The notes beneath the pieces are model-generated. The model saw only the letters and a program-made list of their open reading frames with translations. It ran no database searches and was not told the DNA's origin. The translations under genes and the position numbers were made by a program. From the NCBI GenBank assembly GCA_003599345.1, contig QZJP01000050.1, forward strand, positions 1 through 37,095: 37,095 nt of DNA. Reading direction: 5' to 3'. This DNA comes from Bacillota bacterium (GTDB lineage Bacteria > Bacillota > Sulfobacillia > UBA995 > UBA9673). Shown here piece by piece: positions 6,104 through 15,400 of the stretch (position 1 is its first letter; the number at the start of each line of letters is the position of its first letter).

Positions 6104-7501
6104 ATGCCTCTTGGTCGGTTGGTGCCCTTGAAGATGCTGAAGAACGTCTACCGCGGCCTCCAGAACGCCCGGCTGGCGAGGCAGGTCGGGCCGGTGCGCC
6201 GGGTCGACCGGGTCGCGCCCGTTCCGGGGCGCCGCCTAGTCGCCCTGACCTTCGACGACGGTCCGAGCGCGGCGCCTCTCAGGCCGTCGTTGCGGGCCGG
6301 GGGCACGGTCTCGGGAACGATAATGGACCTCATGAAACGGTTCGGCGCGCGCGGCACGTTCAACGTCATCGGGACGACCAGGTTCAACTACCCGGACAGG
6401 CCGGGCCGCCTGGGCGGGGTGTTCTGGAGCGGCATCCGCTTCGATCATTATCCCGAATACGGCCGCGACGACTGGGCGGGAGTGCTGGCGCAGCCGGCAC
6501 TTGCCAGGCGCCTGGTGGATGAGGGTCATGAACTCTCCAACCACGGCTTCACCCATCTGGCGTTCGGGCCGAGTCTGTACGGCAACGGGAGCCGGGCCTA
6601 CTTACCCGGGCTGGACGCGGTGATCGCGGACCTCAGGACCCAGCACGAGCTGGTCCGGGAGACGACCGGCTTCGCCATGAGACTCGCGAGGCCGCCGCAC
6701 TACATCGAGCGTACCGCGGACGGCCGTTCGGCCTACGACGCCTACCGCGTTCTCGGGTACACTTATCTCGGGGCGAGTTTCGACGGTGGGGGCTGGCAGG
6801 CCTCGAGCGGCGACTATGAGGCAGACGTCGAAATGATGGTCAGACCGCTGGCCGCGGCCCTGGCGGCGGACCCGGAGGTTCTCAACGGAGGCATCCTGTT
6901 CGAGAAGGACGGCTACAACATGTCGGCCCAGAGCCCTGTCGCCGACGGCCTCAAGCGGCATCTGGAGATACTCCGGGACTACGGCTACGAGGTCCTAACG
7001 GCTTCCGAGCTCCTGGCGCTTTCACCTTTCAGCGACATCGGACCCGCTCATCCCATATTCCCACAAGCCAAGGCCTTGCTCGAGGCCGGTCACCTGGTGA
7101 CTTTCGCCGACAACCACGTCCGTCCTGACAGCCGGCTGACTCAGGCGGATCTCGAGGCCCTCTGCGTCAGGGGTGCGAGTTGCGGCGCCCTGAGTCTCGC
7201 GACCGACAGGGGCTTCGCCACGCCACCGGTGCTCGGCGCCGCTGGGCTGCTCCTGCGCTTCGCGGGCTCGCCCACCGGGCGCAACCTGGCGGTCGCCGGG
7301 TCCGCGACCGAGCTCAGCGCGCGTGGTCTCGCGGCCGTGTGCCTGGACTACCTAGGGTCGGTCGTACTACCGGAGGATGAGGCCGCCCGGCGACGAGCCC
7401 TGCTGACGGGCCTGGCCGCCCGGTTCTCGGGTGGCTGGGCGCTACCGGCAACGCGCGCCGAGGTCATCGCCATGATCGCGGCCACACTGCTCGGGGTCTA
7501 G
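6104..7501 (+). CDS. NodB-type polysaccharide deacetylase with SLH-like C-terminus
   Basis: 465 residues; an in-frame TAG lies immediately before ATG 6104, so the start cannot be further upstream. The catalytic domain shows the NodB motifs: TFDDGP (49-54) with the paired aspartates, SNHGFTH (145-151) with the two metal-binding histidines, and RPPHY (196-200). The family removes N- or O-acetyl groups from peptidoglycan or other polysaccharides in a metal-dependent manner. Residues ~309-355 (FSDIGPAHPIFPQAKALLEAG followed by FADNHVRPDSRLTQADL) follow the pattern of an SLH repeat, and a more degenerate segment continues to the C-terminus. SLH domains bind pyruvylated cell-wall polymer, and csaB lies about 9 kb away. 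Oddly, there is no N-terminal signal peptide, so how it reaches the wall is unclear. Confidence 0.87.
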   Translation: MPLGRLVPLKMLKNVYRGLQNARLARQVGPVRRVDRVAPVPGRRLVALTFDDGPSAAPLRPSLRAGGTVSGTIMDLMKRFGARGTFNVIGTTRFNYPDRPGRLGGVFWSGIRFDHYPEYGRDDWAGVLAQPALARRLVDEGHELSNHGFTHLAFGPSLYGNGSRAYLPGLDAVIADLRTQHELVRETTGFAMRLARPPHYIERTADGRSAYDAYRVLGYTYLGASFDGGGWQASSGDYEADVEMMVRPLAAALAADPEVLNGGILFEKDGYNMSAQSPVADGLKRHLEILRDYGYEVLTASELLALSPFSDIGPAHPIFPQAKALLEAGHLVTFADNHVRPDSRLTQADLEALCVRGASCGALSLATDRGFATPPVLGAAGLLLRFAGSPTGRNLAVAGSATELSARGLAAVCLDYLGSVVLPEDEAARRRALLTGLAARFSGGWALPATRAEVIAMIAATLLGV

Positions 7502-7525
7502 AATCCGCGCGACCGGAGCCGTTCA

Positions 7526-7554
7526 TTGCCGGGCCGGAACAAAGGTGGTACAAT
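7526..7554 (+). promoter_or_regulatory. Sigma-A type promoter of secA
   Basis: TTGCCG (7526-7531) and TACAAT (7549-7554) are separated by exactly 17 bp, a near-consensus vegetative promoter. The predicted start of transcription, about 7561, coincides with the first base of the leader hairpin, about 65 nt before the secA start codon. Confidence 0.65.
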
Positions 7555-7560
7555 CCCCAA

Positions 7561-7600
7561 GAGGGAAAGTCGGCTCTGACCGGAGCATCAGCTTTCCCTC
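7561..7600 (+). promoter_or_regulatory. 5'-terminal hairpin in the secA leader RNA
   Basis: GAGGGAAAG (7561-7569) is perfectly complementary to CTTTCCCTC (7592-7600). The 22-nt loop can form an inner GCTC/GAGC pairing. It starts at the predicted transcription start and is followed by ATCTTCTTTG. It may stabilise the mRNA 5' end or act as an attenuator; it does not overlap the secA ribosome binding site (near 7614-7617). Confidence 0.5.
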
Positions 7601-7625
7601 ATCTTCTTTGCCTGGAGTGTGAGCG

Positions 7626-10373
7626 GTGCTAAGAGGGCTATCAAGGCTCGTGCTCGGCGATTTCAACGATCGCGAGCTAAAAAGAATATCGCAGATAGTC
7701 GCCAGGGTGAACGAGCTCGAGCCGGCGACGGCGGCTCTCGATGACGCGGCTCTCGCCGCCAAGACCGCGGAGTTCAAGTCGCGGTTGGATGCCGGCGCCA
7801 CCCTCGACGACATCCTCCCGGAGACCTTCGCCGTAGTCAGGGAGACGGCCAAGAGGACCGTGAGGATGCGTCACTTCGATGTCCAACTCATGGGCGGCGT
7901 CGTGCTCCATGAGGGGAACATCGCGGAGATGAAGACCGGCGAGGGCAAGACGCTGGTCGCCACACTGCCGCTCTACCTGAACGCTCTTGCCGGGCGAGGC
8001 GCGCATCTGGTCACGGTCAACGACTACCTCGCCAGGCGAGACGCCGAGTGGATGGGGCCCATCTACCGGTTCCTGGGTCTGGACGTCGGCGTCATCGTGC
8101 ACGGCCTCGACTTCGGCCAGCGGAGGGCGGCGTACAGGGCGGACATCACCTACGGTACCAACAACGAGATGGGTTTCGACTACCTCCGCGACAACATGGT
8201 CACTTCGCTGGACCACGTCGTCCAGCGCGAGCTCCACTACGCCATAGTCGACGAGGTTGACAGCATCCTGATCGATGAGGCTCGGACGCCCCTCATCATC
8301 TCCGGCCCCAGCGATAAGCCCACCGAGCTCTACTACCGTTACGCGCAGGTGGCCCGCCAGCTCAAACCGGAACGAGACTACACCGTGGACGAGAAGGCCC
8401 GTTCGGTCGCCCCCACTGAGGAAGGCGTCGCGAGGGTCGAGAAGATGACGGGAATCAGGAATCTTTTCGCCGACCAGAACATGGAGCACTCCCATTACTT
8501 GATAAACGCCCTCAAGGCGCAGGCCTTGATGCACCGGGATGTCGATTACGTTGTCAAGGACGGCCAGGTCATCATCGTCGACCAGTTCACCGGGAGGCTG
8601 ATGTTCGGGCGGCGGTACAGCGACGGGCTGCACCAGGCCATCGAGGCCAAAGAGGGGGTCAAGATAGAGCGCGAGAGCCAGACCTTGGCGACCATCACCA
8701 TCCAGAACTACTTCCGCATGTACGACAAGCTGGCCGGGATGACCGGGACGGCGTTGACGGAAGAGGAAGAGTTCCGGAAGATCTACGGGATGGACGTCAT
8801 CGTCGTGCCCACGAACAGAGTCCTCGTCCGCACCGAATACCCGGACGTAGTCTATACGACGGAGAACGCCAAGTTTGGGTCCGTGGTCGAGGAGATCGTC
8901 GACTGCCACCAACGCGGGCAGCCGGTTCTGGTCGGGACGATCTCCATCGAGAAATCCGAACGGTTGTCGAGGATGCTCGAGAAGCGGGGGATACCGCACC
9001 AGGTTCTGAACGCAAAGCACCATGAGAAGGAAGCTCAGATAATCGCGCAGGCCGGTCAAAAGGGCGCGGTCACAATCGCCACCAACATGGCCGGCCGCGG
9101 AACCGATATCGTCCTCGGCGAGGGTGTCGCGGACCTCGGCGGACTTCACATAATCGGAACCGAAAGGCACGAAGCCCGCCGCATAGACAACCAGCTAAGG
9201 GGACGGTCGGGGCGACAGGGAGACCCGGGTAGTTCCCGGTTCTACGTGTCCCTCCAGGACGACCTGATGCGGCTGTTCGGCTCAGACAACGTAGCCGGGC
9301 TTCTCGAGCGCCTCGGGGTCGACGAAACGGTGGCCATCGAGAACAACCTCGTGACCAGGTCCATCGAGAGGGCGCAGAAGAGGGTCGAGGCCCACAACTT
9401 CGACATCCGCAAGCACGTCCTGGAGTACGACGACGTCATCAACAAGCAGCGGGAGATCGTCTATCGCCAGCGCAGAGAGGTCCTCAGGGGCGAGGGCCTG
9501 CGCGAACAGGTGATGGAGATGCTCGACGGCCTTATCGATAGCCTGGTGGACGAACACTGCCCCGACGCGCTTCACCCCGAGGACTGGGACATAGCCGGTC
9601 TAGCCGAGAAGGCGGCCTTCAACTTCCTTCCGCCCGGGAAGGTCACGGCGCGGGAGCTCACCACCGCGGCCTGGGGGGGCGGCGAACCCGGTCAGGGACG
9701 CCGCCGCGAGGACGCCAGGCGGGCCATCGCTCTAGAGCTGAAAGAGCGGGCCCTCGCGGTCTATGAGCGGCGGGAAGCGGATCTCGGGCCGGACACCATG
9801 CGCGAACTGGAGAAGCTCATCATGCTCCGCGTCGTCGACACCAAGTGGATGACCCACCTGGACGCCATGGACGACCTGCGTGAAGGCGTGGGGCTAAGAG
9901 CCTACGGCCAGAAGGACCCGCTCACCGAGTACAAGCTCGAGGCCTACGGGATGTTCAACCAGATGGTCGAGGCGATCCGCGAGGAGATCGTCCGCATGGT
10001 CTTCAAGGTACGCGTGGAACGTCGCGTGGAGACCCCCGCTGAGAGGACCGGCCTGGCCATGAAGGCGGACGCGACCGGAATGGGCCTCGCCGCCGGCGCG
10101 GGCCGGGCCGAGCTGGCGGGCGGCGGACCGGGCATGCCTCGAGCGTCCTCGACCGGACCCGTGACCACGGGACCGCTGGCGAGCCCAGGGGGAGCCCCGG
10201 GCGGCCCGCTGGCGCCGGCACAGGCAGGCGGCGGCCGGGCGCGCGGACCGGTGGCCGGCTCGAAGCAGGCCAGGGCTCCCGTCGTCAAGGGGGTCAAGGT
10301 GGGTCGCAACGACCCGTGCCCATGCGGCAGCGGCAGGAAGTATAAGAAGTGCTGCGGCGCACAGGCGTCGTAA
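7626..10373 (+). CDS. secA: Protein translocase ATPase SecA
   Basis: 915 residues from GTG 7626, with TGGAG at 7613-7617 as ribosome binding site. SecA is the cytoplasmic motor that pushes preproteins through SecYEG. Visible landmarks are the Walker A MKTGEGKT (102-109), the Walker B/DEAD-like [36 protein letters not shown] in the preprotein cross-linking/NBD2 transition, NMAGRGTDI and [13 protein letters not shown] in NBD2, and the helical scaffold/wing region to about residue 815. A low-complexity Gly/Ala/Pro linker (roughly 830-890) separates this from a C-terminal SEC-C zinc motif, with cysteines at 898, 900, 909 and 910, which binds SecB or ribosomes in other bacteria. The length is typical, and the gene has its own promoter upstream. 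prfB follows after an 86-bp gap. Confidence 0.98.
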   Translation: MLRGLSRLVLGDFNDRELKRISQIVARVNELEPATAALDDAALAAKTAEFKSRLDAGATLDDILPETFAVVRETAKRTVRMRHFDVQLMGGVVLHEGNIAEMKTGEGKTLVATLPLYLNALAGRGAHLVTVNDYLARRDAEWMGPIYRFLGLDVGVIVHGLDFGQRRAAYRADITYGTNNEMGFDYLRDNMVTSLDHVVQRELHYAIVDEVDSILIDEARTPLIISGPSDKPTELYYRYAQVARQLKPERDYTVDEKARSVAPTEEGVARVEKMTGIRNLFADQNMEHSHYLINALKAQALMHRDVDYVVKDGQVIIVDQFTGRLMFGRRYSDGLHQAIEAKEGVKIERESQTLATITIQNYFRMYDKLAGMTGTALTEEEEFRKIYGMDVIVVPTNRVLVRTEYPDVVYTTENAKFGSVVEEIVDCHQRGQPVLVGTISIEKSERLSRMLEKRGIPHQVLNAKHHEKEAQIIAQAGQKGAVTIATNMAGRGTDIVLGEGVADLGGLHIIGTERHEARRIDNQLRGRSGRQGDPGSSRFYVSLQDDLMRLFGSDNVAGLLERLGVDETVAIENNLVTRSIERAQKRVEAHNFDIRKHVLEYDDVINKQREIVYRQRREVLRGEGLREQVMEMLDGLIDSLVDEHCPDALHPEDWDIAGLAEKAAFNFLPPGKVTARELTTAAWGGGEPGQGRRREDARRAIALELKERALAVYERREADLGPDTMRELEKLIMLRVVDTKWMTHLDAMDDLREGVGLRAYGQKDPLTEYKLEAYGMFNQMVEAIREEIVRMVFKVRVERRVETPAERTGLAMKADATGMGLAAGAGRAELAGGGPGMPRASSTGPVTTGPLASPGGAPGGPLAPAQAGGGRARGPVAGSKQARAPVVKGVKVGRNDPCPCGSGRKYKKCCGAQAS

Positions 10374-10459
10374 GGGAGGCCCGCCAGGGACCGGGTCGGT
10401 GATCTCTACGTAAGCCATGGCTCAACAACGCCAAGAGCCGGTGAGGAAGGCTAAGGACA

Positions 10460-11597
10460 GTGACCTACGAGCAGCTGAGACAGGATGCGTCGGTTGTCAA
10501 GGACAGGCTTGTCGAACTGAGGGATTCACTTTGACGTAGCCGCTCTCGAGCGGCAACTGGCGTCACTGAACGAGACCATGGCCAGGCCCGATTTCTGGGC
10601 CGACCCCGCCAAGGCCAGGTCCGTGGGACGGCAAGCCGGCGCCCTTGAAAGGACGCTCCGTTCGGTCCGGGAACTCGAGGAGCTCTGCGAGGACCTGGGC
10701 GTGGCCGTGGAACTCGCCGGGGAGGACGGGGACCCGGCCATGGTCCAGGAGGGGCAGGCGCTTCTCCGCAGGGCCGAGGAGGCCCTCGACGACCTTGAGA
10801 CCACGACGTTCCTGTCCGGGGACTACGACGACAGGAGCGCCATAATGACCCTCCACGCCGGGGCGGGAGGCACGGAAGCCCAGGACTGGGTGGAGATGCT
10901 CGGCCGGATGTTCAGCCGGTGGGCTGAGGACCAGGGGTTCAAGGTGTCGGTGCTCGACCGCCTCGAGGGCGAGGAGGCCGGCCTGAAGAGCCTCACGCTG
11001 CTCATCGAAGGACCTTATGCCTACGGCCTCGCCTCCTCCGAACACGGGGTCCACCGGCTCGTCCGGATTTCGCCGTTCGACGCCTCGGGACGCCGCCATA
11101 CCTCCTTCGCGTCGGTGGACGTTGTCCCGGACGTGGAGGAGGTGGGCGAGGTGGAGATAGACCCCGAGGACCTCCGTGTCGATACCTTCAGGGCAAGTGG
11201 GGCCGGTGGTCAGCACGTGAACAAGACCGACTCGGCCATCCGGATAACGCACCTTCCCACCGGCATCGTGGTGACCTGCCAGAACGAACGATCCCAGCAC
11301 GCCAACCGGGAGACGGCCATGCGCATCCTGAGGTCCAGGCTCGTCAAGCTTCAGGAAGAGGAGAGACAGAAAGAACTGGACGGCCTCCGCGGGGTGCAGC
11401 GTGAAATCGCGTGGGGCAGCCAGATCCGGTCTTATGTCTTCCAGCCCTACACGCTGGTCAAGGACCATCGGACCGGCGAGGAAGTCGGCGACGCCGGTTC
11501 AGTCATGGACGGACGCCTGATGCCGTTCATCAGGGCCTACCTCAGGTGGAAGGCCATGAAGGCCAGGGGAGTGGGCCTCGAGCCGCCAAGCGCGTAG
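10460..11597 (+). CDS. prfB: Peptide chain release factor 2, expressed by +1 programmed frameshift
   Basis: Translation starts at GTG 10460 (AAGGA at 10453-10457) and reads 24 codons ending in Leu CTT (10529-10531). It then meets an in-frame TGA (10532-10534) followed by C, the CTT TGA C slippery stop found in most bacterial prfB genes. Shifting +1 gives GAC GTA GCC and a continuous frame to the TAG ending at 11597, for a 378-residue protein. A GAGGGA internal Shine-Dalgarno-like element lies just before the slip site. With the joined numbering, the stop-codon-recognising SPF tripeptide falls at 204-206 and GGQ at 249-251, one residue from their Escherichia coli RF2 positions. RF2 releases peptides at UGA and UAA, and frameshifting is autoregulated by RF2 level. 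Gene callers that ignore the shift would start it at 10578. Confidence 0.96.
10521..10535 (+). promoter_or_regulatory. prfB +1 programmed ribosomal frameshift site
   Basis: GGGATTCACTTTGAC contains the CTT TGA C slip-stop (10529-10535), with the purine-rich stimulator GAGGGA ending four bases before CTT. Frame 0 terminates at 10534; frame +1 carries the rest of RF2. Confidence 0.93.
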
Positions 11598-11671
11598 CGC
11601 GGGAAGGGTCTCGGGGCATCGGGCGGGAAGGAGTAGGGAGTATCGAGTAGCTGGCGCCGGAGGTGGTGGAT

Positions 11672-12388
11672 GTGCTCAAGAGAGTGCTGGTCGTCGCCTT
11701 CATCCTCTTCGTCGCTCTCGCCGCTCTATCGGAGCTCGTTCTTCCCCGAGCCATCGCCCGTGGGGTGGAGGAAGCCTTGGCCGCCCGGTTCGGAGAGGAA
11801 GCGGACTACGACGTGACGCTCAAGTCTTACCCGTCCGTTCGCATGCTCTTGGGGGATCTCGATAAGGTCAGTGTCGTGTCGACCAACATAGCTACCGCTG
11901 ACATCATCCTGTCGAAGCTGGCGGTGACCCTCGAGGACGCCTCCGTGGACTTGAGGGCCCTCTTGGCCGACAGAGACCTCGTAGTCTCGCGCGCGACTCG
12001 GGGCGAGGTCACCATAACCGTCACGGCCGCCAACCTCCGTGACTACCTGGCGGCGAACGTTCCCGAACTGAAAGATCCCGACGTCCTGATAACCGCCGAC
12101 GCCGTGGCCATCGCCGGACGCCTGTCGGTGGCCGGCCGCGACGTCGCCGTGGCCTTCGCCGGCCAGTTCCTCCTGACCGATGCCGACACCGTCGGGCTTG
12201 ACATCCAGAGCTTCAGCGTGAACGACGTCCCCGTGCCCGACGTCTTCATCGAGACTTGGCTCGAGGTCATGTCCGACCCCGACTTGTCGCTCGACCTCTC
12301 CAGCTTCCCGTTGCCCGTGACCGGCAAGGAAGTCACCCTGGAGGACGGCCGGTTGATCATCGAGGCCGTCATCGCGCAAGGCGGCTAG
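11672..12388 (+). CDS. DUF2993 / LmeA-like lipid-binding protein
   Basis: The open frame begins at GTG 11663, but the GGAGG at 11659-11663 overlaps that codon. GTG 11672 has 8-nt spacing and gives MLKRVLVVAFILFV, a clean start, so I place it there (238 residues). An N-terminal hydrophobic helix (about 4-25) acts as signal or anchor. The rest is a beta-rich DUF2993 domain: a PSVRMLLGDLDKVSV segment, then repeated strands such as VVSRATRGEVTITVTAANLRDYL and the closing VTLEDGRLIIEA. DUF2993 includes mycobacterial LmeA, a periplasmic phospholipid-binding protein affecting lipoglycan maturation. Here it lies just upstream of the polymer-assembly locus, compatible with a lipid-carrier or envelope role (inference). 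Confidence 0.82.
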   Translation: MLKRVLVVAFILFVALAALSELVLPRAIARGVEEALAARFGEEADYDVTLKSYPSVRMLLGDLDKVSVVSTNIATADIILSKLAVTLEDASVDLRALLADRDLVVSRATRGEVTITVTAANLRDYLAANVPELKDPDVLITADAVAIAGRLSVAGRDVAVAFAGQFLLTDADTVGLDIQSFSVNDVPVPDVFIETWLEVMSDPDLSLDLSSFPLPVTGKEVTLEDGRLIIEAVIAQGG

Positions 12389-12428
12389 GGTCAGGCCTCC
12401 CGGGGAGGGGACGAAAGGGGAAACGGCT

Positions 12429-15400
12429 GTGCCTCATGCCAGGTCCCTTCGTACGGTTCTGGCTCTCATCATCGCCGTGGGCATCCTCGGGGCCGTCCTG
12501 TCCACCATCCAGGCCGGGGCGTTCTTGACCGAACCATCTCCTTTCGAACTCGCGGTGGCCCTCAAGTCCATCCAGGGGCTGAGTCTCGAGCGCGGTCTCG
12601 ACCCCGCGGAGGTGCTCGAGCGTCTTGCCGACTCCGGCGTAACCGCGGCGGTGGTCGAGGAGCGGACCTTGAGCGATCTCGCGCTCCTCGGCGACCTCGC
12701 GGTGGTCCAGGGACCCGATGCGGCCCGGGCGGGCCGGCGCTTCGCTGGGCTGGACGAGTGGCTGGCCGCCGCTCCCGGGGTGCCCGCGACCTTGCTGGTC
12801 ACGGCTGATGAGGCTATCGCCGGCTGGGCCGCCGGGCGGGCCGCCGTGCGATTTGGCCCGGGCCGGGTCGCTGTCTTCCGGGGAGTGGACAGCCTTGGGA
12901 CCGGGGGCGCCACGGTAGTCGCCGTTAGGGGGCACCTGCCCTCGTACACCCGGCTCGGCCTCTACCCTCCAGACCTCGAGATGGTCGAACACGCGGGTCT
13001 GCGTCTGGTCGTCCGGCTCCACAACCCCAAGGACCAGCCCGGGCTCAGGCTTTCGGACGTCCTGGACCCGCTCCGGGTGCGGCCCGGGGAGGATGGATCG
13101 GAGCTCGTAGTCACTGCCGGGGTCGTCGCTGTCTTGTTCGACGAAAGCGACGTCTGGGGGTTCGGGGTGCCGGGGGGACCCGGGCGGGCCGGCGAGGATT
13201 TGGCTCGAGAGGGTCTCGCGTTCGCCGTGAACGCCAACCGGCTCCCGGCGGGCATCGTCGAGTTCGGACGGACCGCGGGCTGGAGGGGTATCGGTGTCCA
13301 GGAGGTCTGGACCACGGGACGCCCCGAGCTCTACGCGGAGGGGGTCGTCGAAAGGCAGGCCCCCCTCCTGGTGGTCATGCCCGGTTTCTACCAGAGGTAC
13401 TCCCAGGATCCCGAGTGGCCCTCCCAGGTCGTGGCGGCCCTTGAGTCCTTCCGTAGCGGAATCGACGCCCGCGGCCTGGAGGCCGGACCCCCTCGTCCCG
13501 TGAGCCCGGACACTCCCTCGCTGATCTGGTCTTTCCTGTCCGCGGCTGGAGTCGTCGCCGGGGCGGTCCTGGCTCTTCTGACGGTGACAGCCGGCGACTC
13601 CGGGAACGGTCGCCGCCGCGAAAGGCCTGAGGCACCAGTCCGGCGAGGCCTGGCGTCCGCGGCGCTAGCGTCGGGTCTTTTGACGGCCGCCGCGCTGCCC
13701 TTCTTGCTCGGCGGCCCCGGCAGGACCCTGGCTGTTCAGGCTCTTGGTCTTGTCGCCGCCCTCGCCTTCCCGGTCCTGGCCCTACAGCCGGTGCTGGCGC
13801 GCTGGCTTGGAACGGAAGGTGGTCTCCGCAGCCGCGCATGGCTCGGAGCGGCCCTGCGTGACGTTGTCTACGTCGCCTCGGTGGCCGCCGTTGGGGGCCT
13901 GCTCGTCAGGGGGCTGGGCGCCGGACCGGAGTTCACCCTCAAGGTCGTCCTCTTCCGGGGCATCAAGGTCGCGGTGCTCGCCGGGCCGGCGGCAGGCCTC
14001 GTCCTCTTCTGGCTCTTAGGCCGAGACGGTGGGCCGCGCCGCCGCGCCGTCGGGGAACAGGCGGCGGCCTTCCTCCGGGCCCGCCTCACGCTGGGGACGG
14101 TGACGGCCGCGGCTGCCATCGCCGTGGTGGCCTTCTACCTGGTCAGCCGCAGCGGGAACGAACCCCTGCTCCCGGTGAGCGACCTGGAGTTCCGCGTCAG
14201 GCGCTTCCTTCTCGATCTCCTGGAGGTCAGGCCGAGAACCAAGGAGTTCCTCCTGGGCTACCCGGCGATTGTCGCCGGCGCCTGGCTGAGTCTCGGCGGC
14301 TCCCGGCGGCTCCGCGCCGTCTGGGGCTACGGCCTGGCCGCCCTCGCCGGGATTGTGCCGTCATCGGTCGTCAACACCTTCGCCCACTTCCACATCCCCG
14401 CCGTTGTGTCAATCGAGAGGACGGCCTTGGGATTGGCCCTCGGGCTGCCGTTCGGGCTCATAGCGGTGGCGGTACTCCGGGCCGTGGCCAGCAGAAGGGG
14501 TCCGACACTCCGCGGGGGAGGCCGCCGGCTCCGGGTCGCGGCGGCCGTCGTCCTCGGCGGGGCGACCCTCCTGGCGGTCGGACTCCTGTTCCCCGGGCCG
14601 TGGGCCGCCAACCCGCTCGCGAGGCCGCTGGAAGTGGCCCTGGACCTCGGAGACGTCGAGACCCTGACCGGGGGCGAACTCGAGGGGACTCGCGACGCCC
14701 TCCGGGGCATGGCCGCAGCCGGCGTGACCACCCTCGCCTTGCGCGAGACGACCCCCGGCGACCTCGAACAGGCGGGTCTTCTCCGTATCGTGGACGGGCG
14801 GGACATCCAACGGAGGGTCCTGACTGGCGAGGACGTCGAAGGTGAGAGGGACGTCTACGCGGCGGAGGGGTTCGACCCGGCGAAGACTTATGTCTTCCTC
14901 GGACGGGGCGGAGACGAGGCCTGGCGGGACGACATGACCCGGCGTCTGCTCGAGGGAACCGCCGGGCGGACCGTCGTCTCCGCGACGGCCGGTGACAGCC
15001 TGGTCCTCTCTACCACCCTGCCCGTGCACGCGGTGGCGCAGGCGGGTCTGGGCTTTCCCGAACGCCAGGCCCGGGAACGCCTCGAGCCGGCGCGAGGCAC
15101 CTCTTTCCTGGTGGCCCCCCGGCCACGTAACGCCGGGGCCGGCGTCCCGGGCGTCTCAGACGACGGCCCGGAAGGTCCCGGTGGCTCAGGCGACGGGCTC
15201 GCGGCCCTGAGGACCAAGCTCGGGGAACTGGCGCGGGTCCTCGAGGAGATGGGCCTGGAGTGGTCGACGCTGGTCTTCGAAGGACAGGCGGTCGGGGGCT
15301 ACCCTGACGCCTACGACGGTGTCGCCCACGTTCTCGAGGAGTTCGGCCTGACCCCTGGGCTCATTTTGAGACAGGGTGCGCCGGGCTATCTTGGGCAGCT

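Noticed and set aside
7677-9170. 497-codon open frame on the minus strand opposite secA
   Set aside because: It is an antisense shadow of a GC-rich gene: no ribosome binding site, no recognisable family, and the plus strand clearly encodes SecA.
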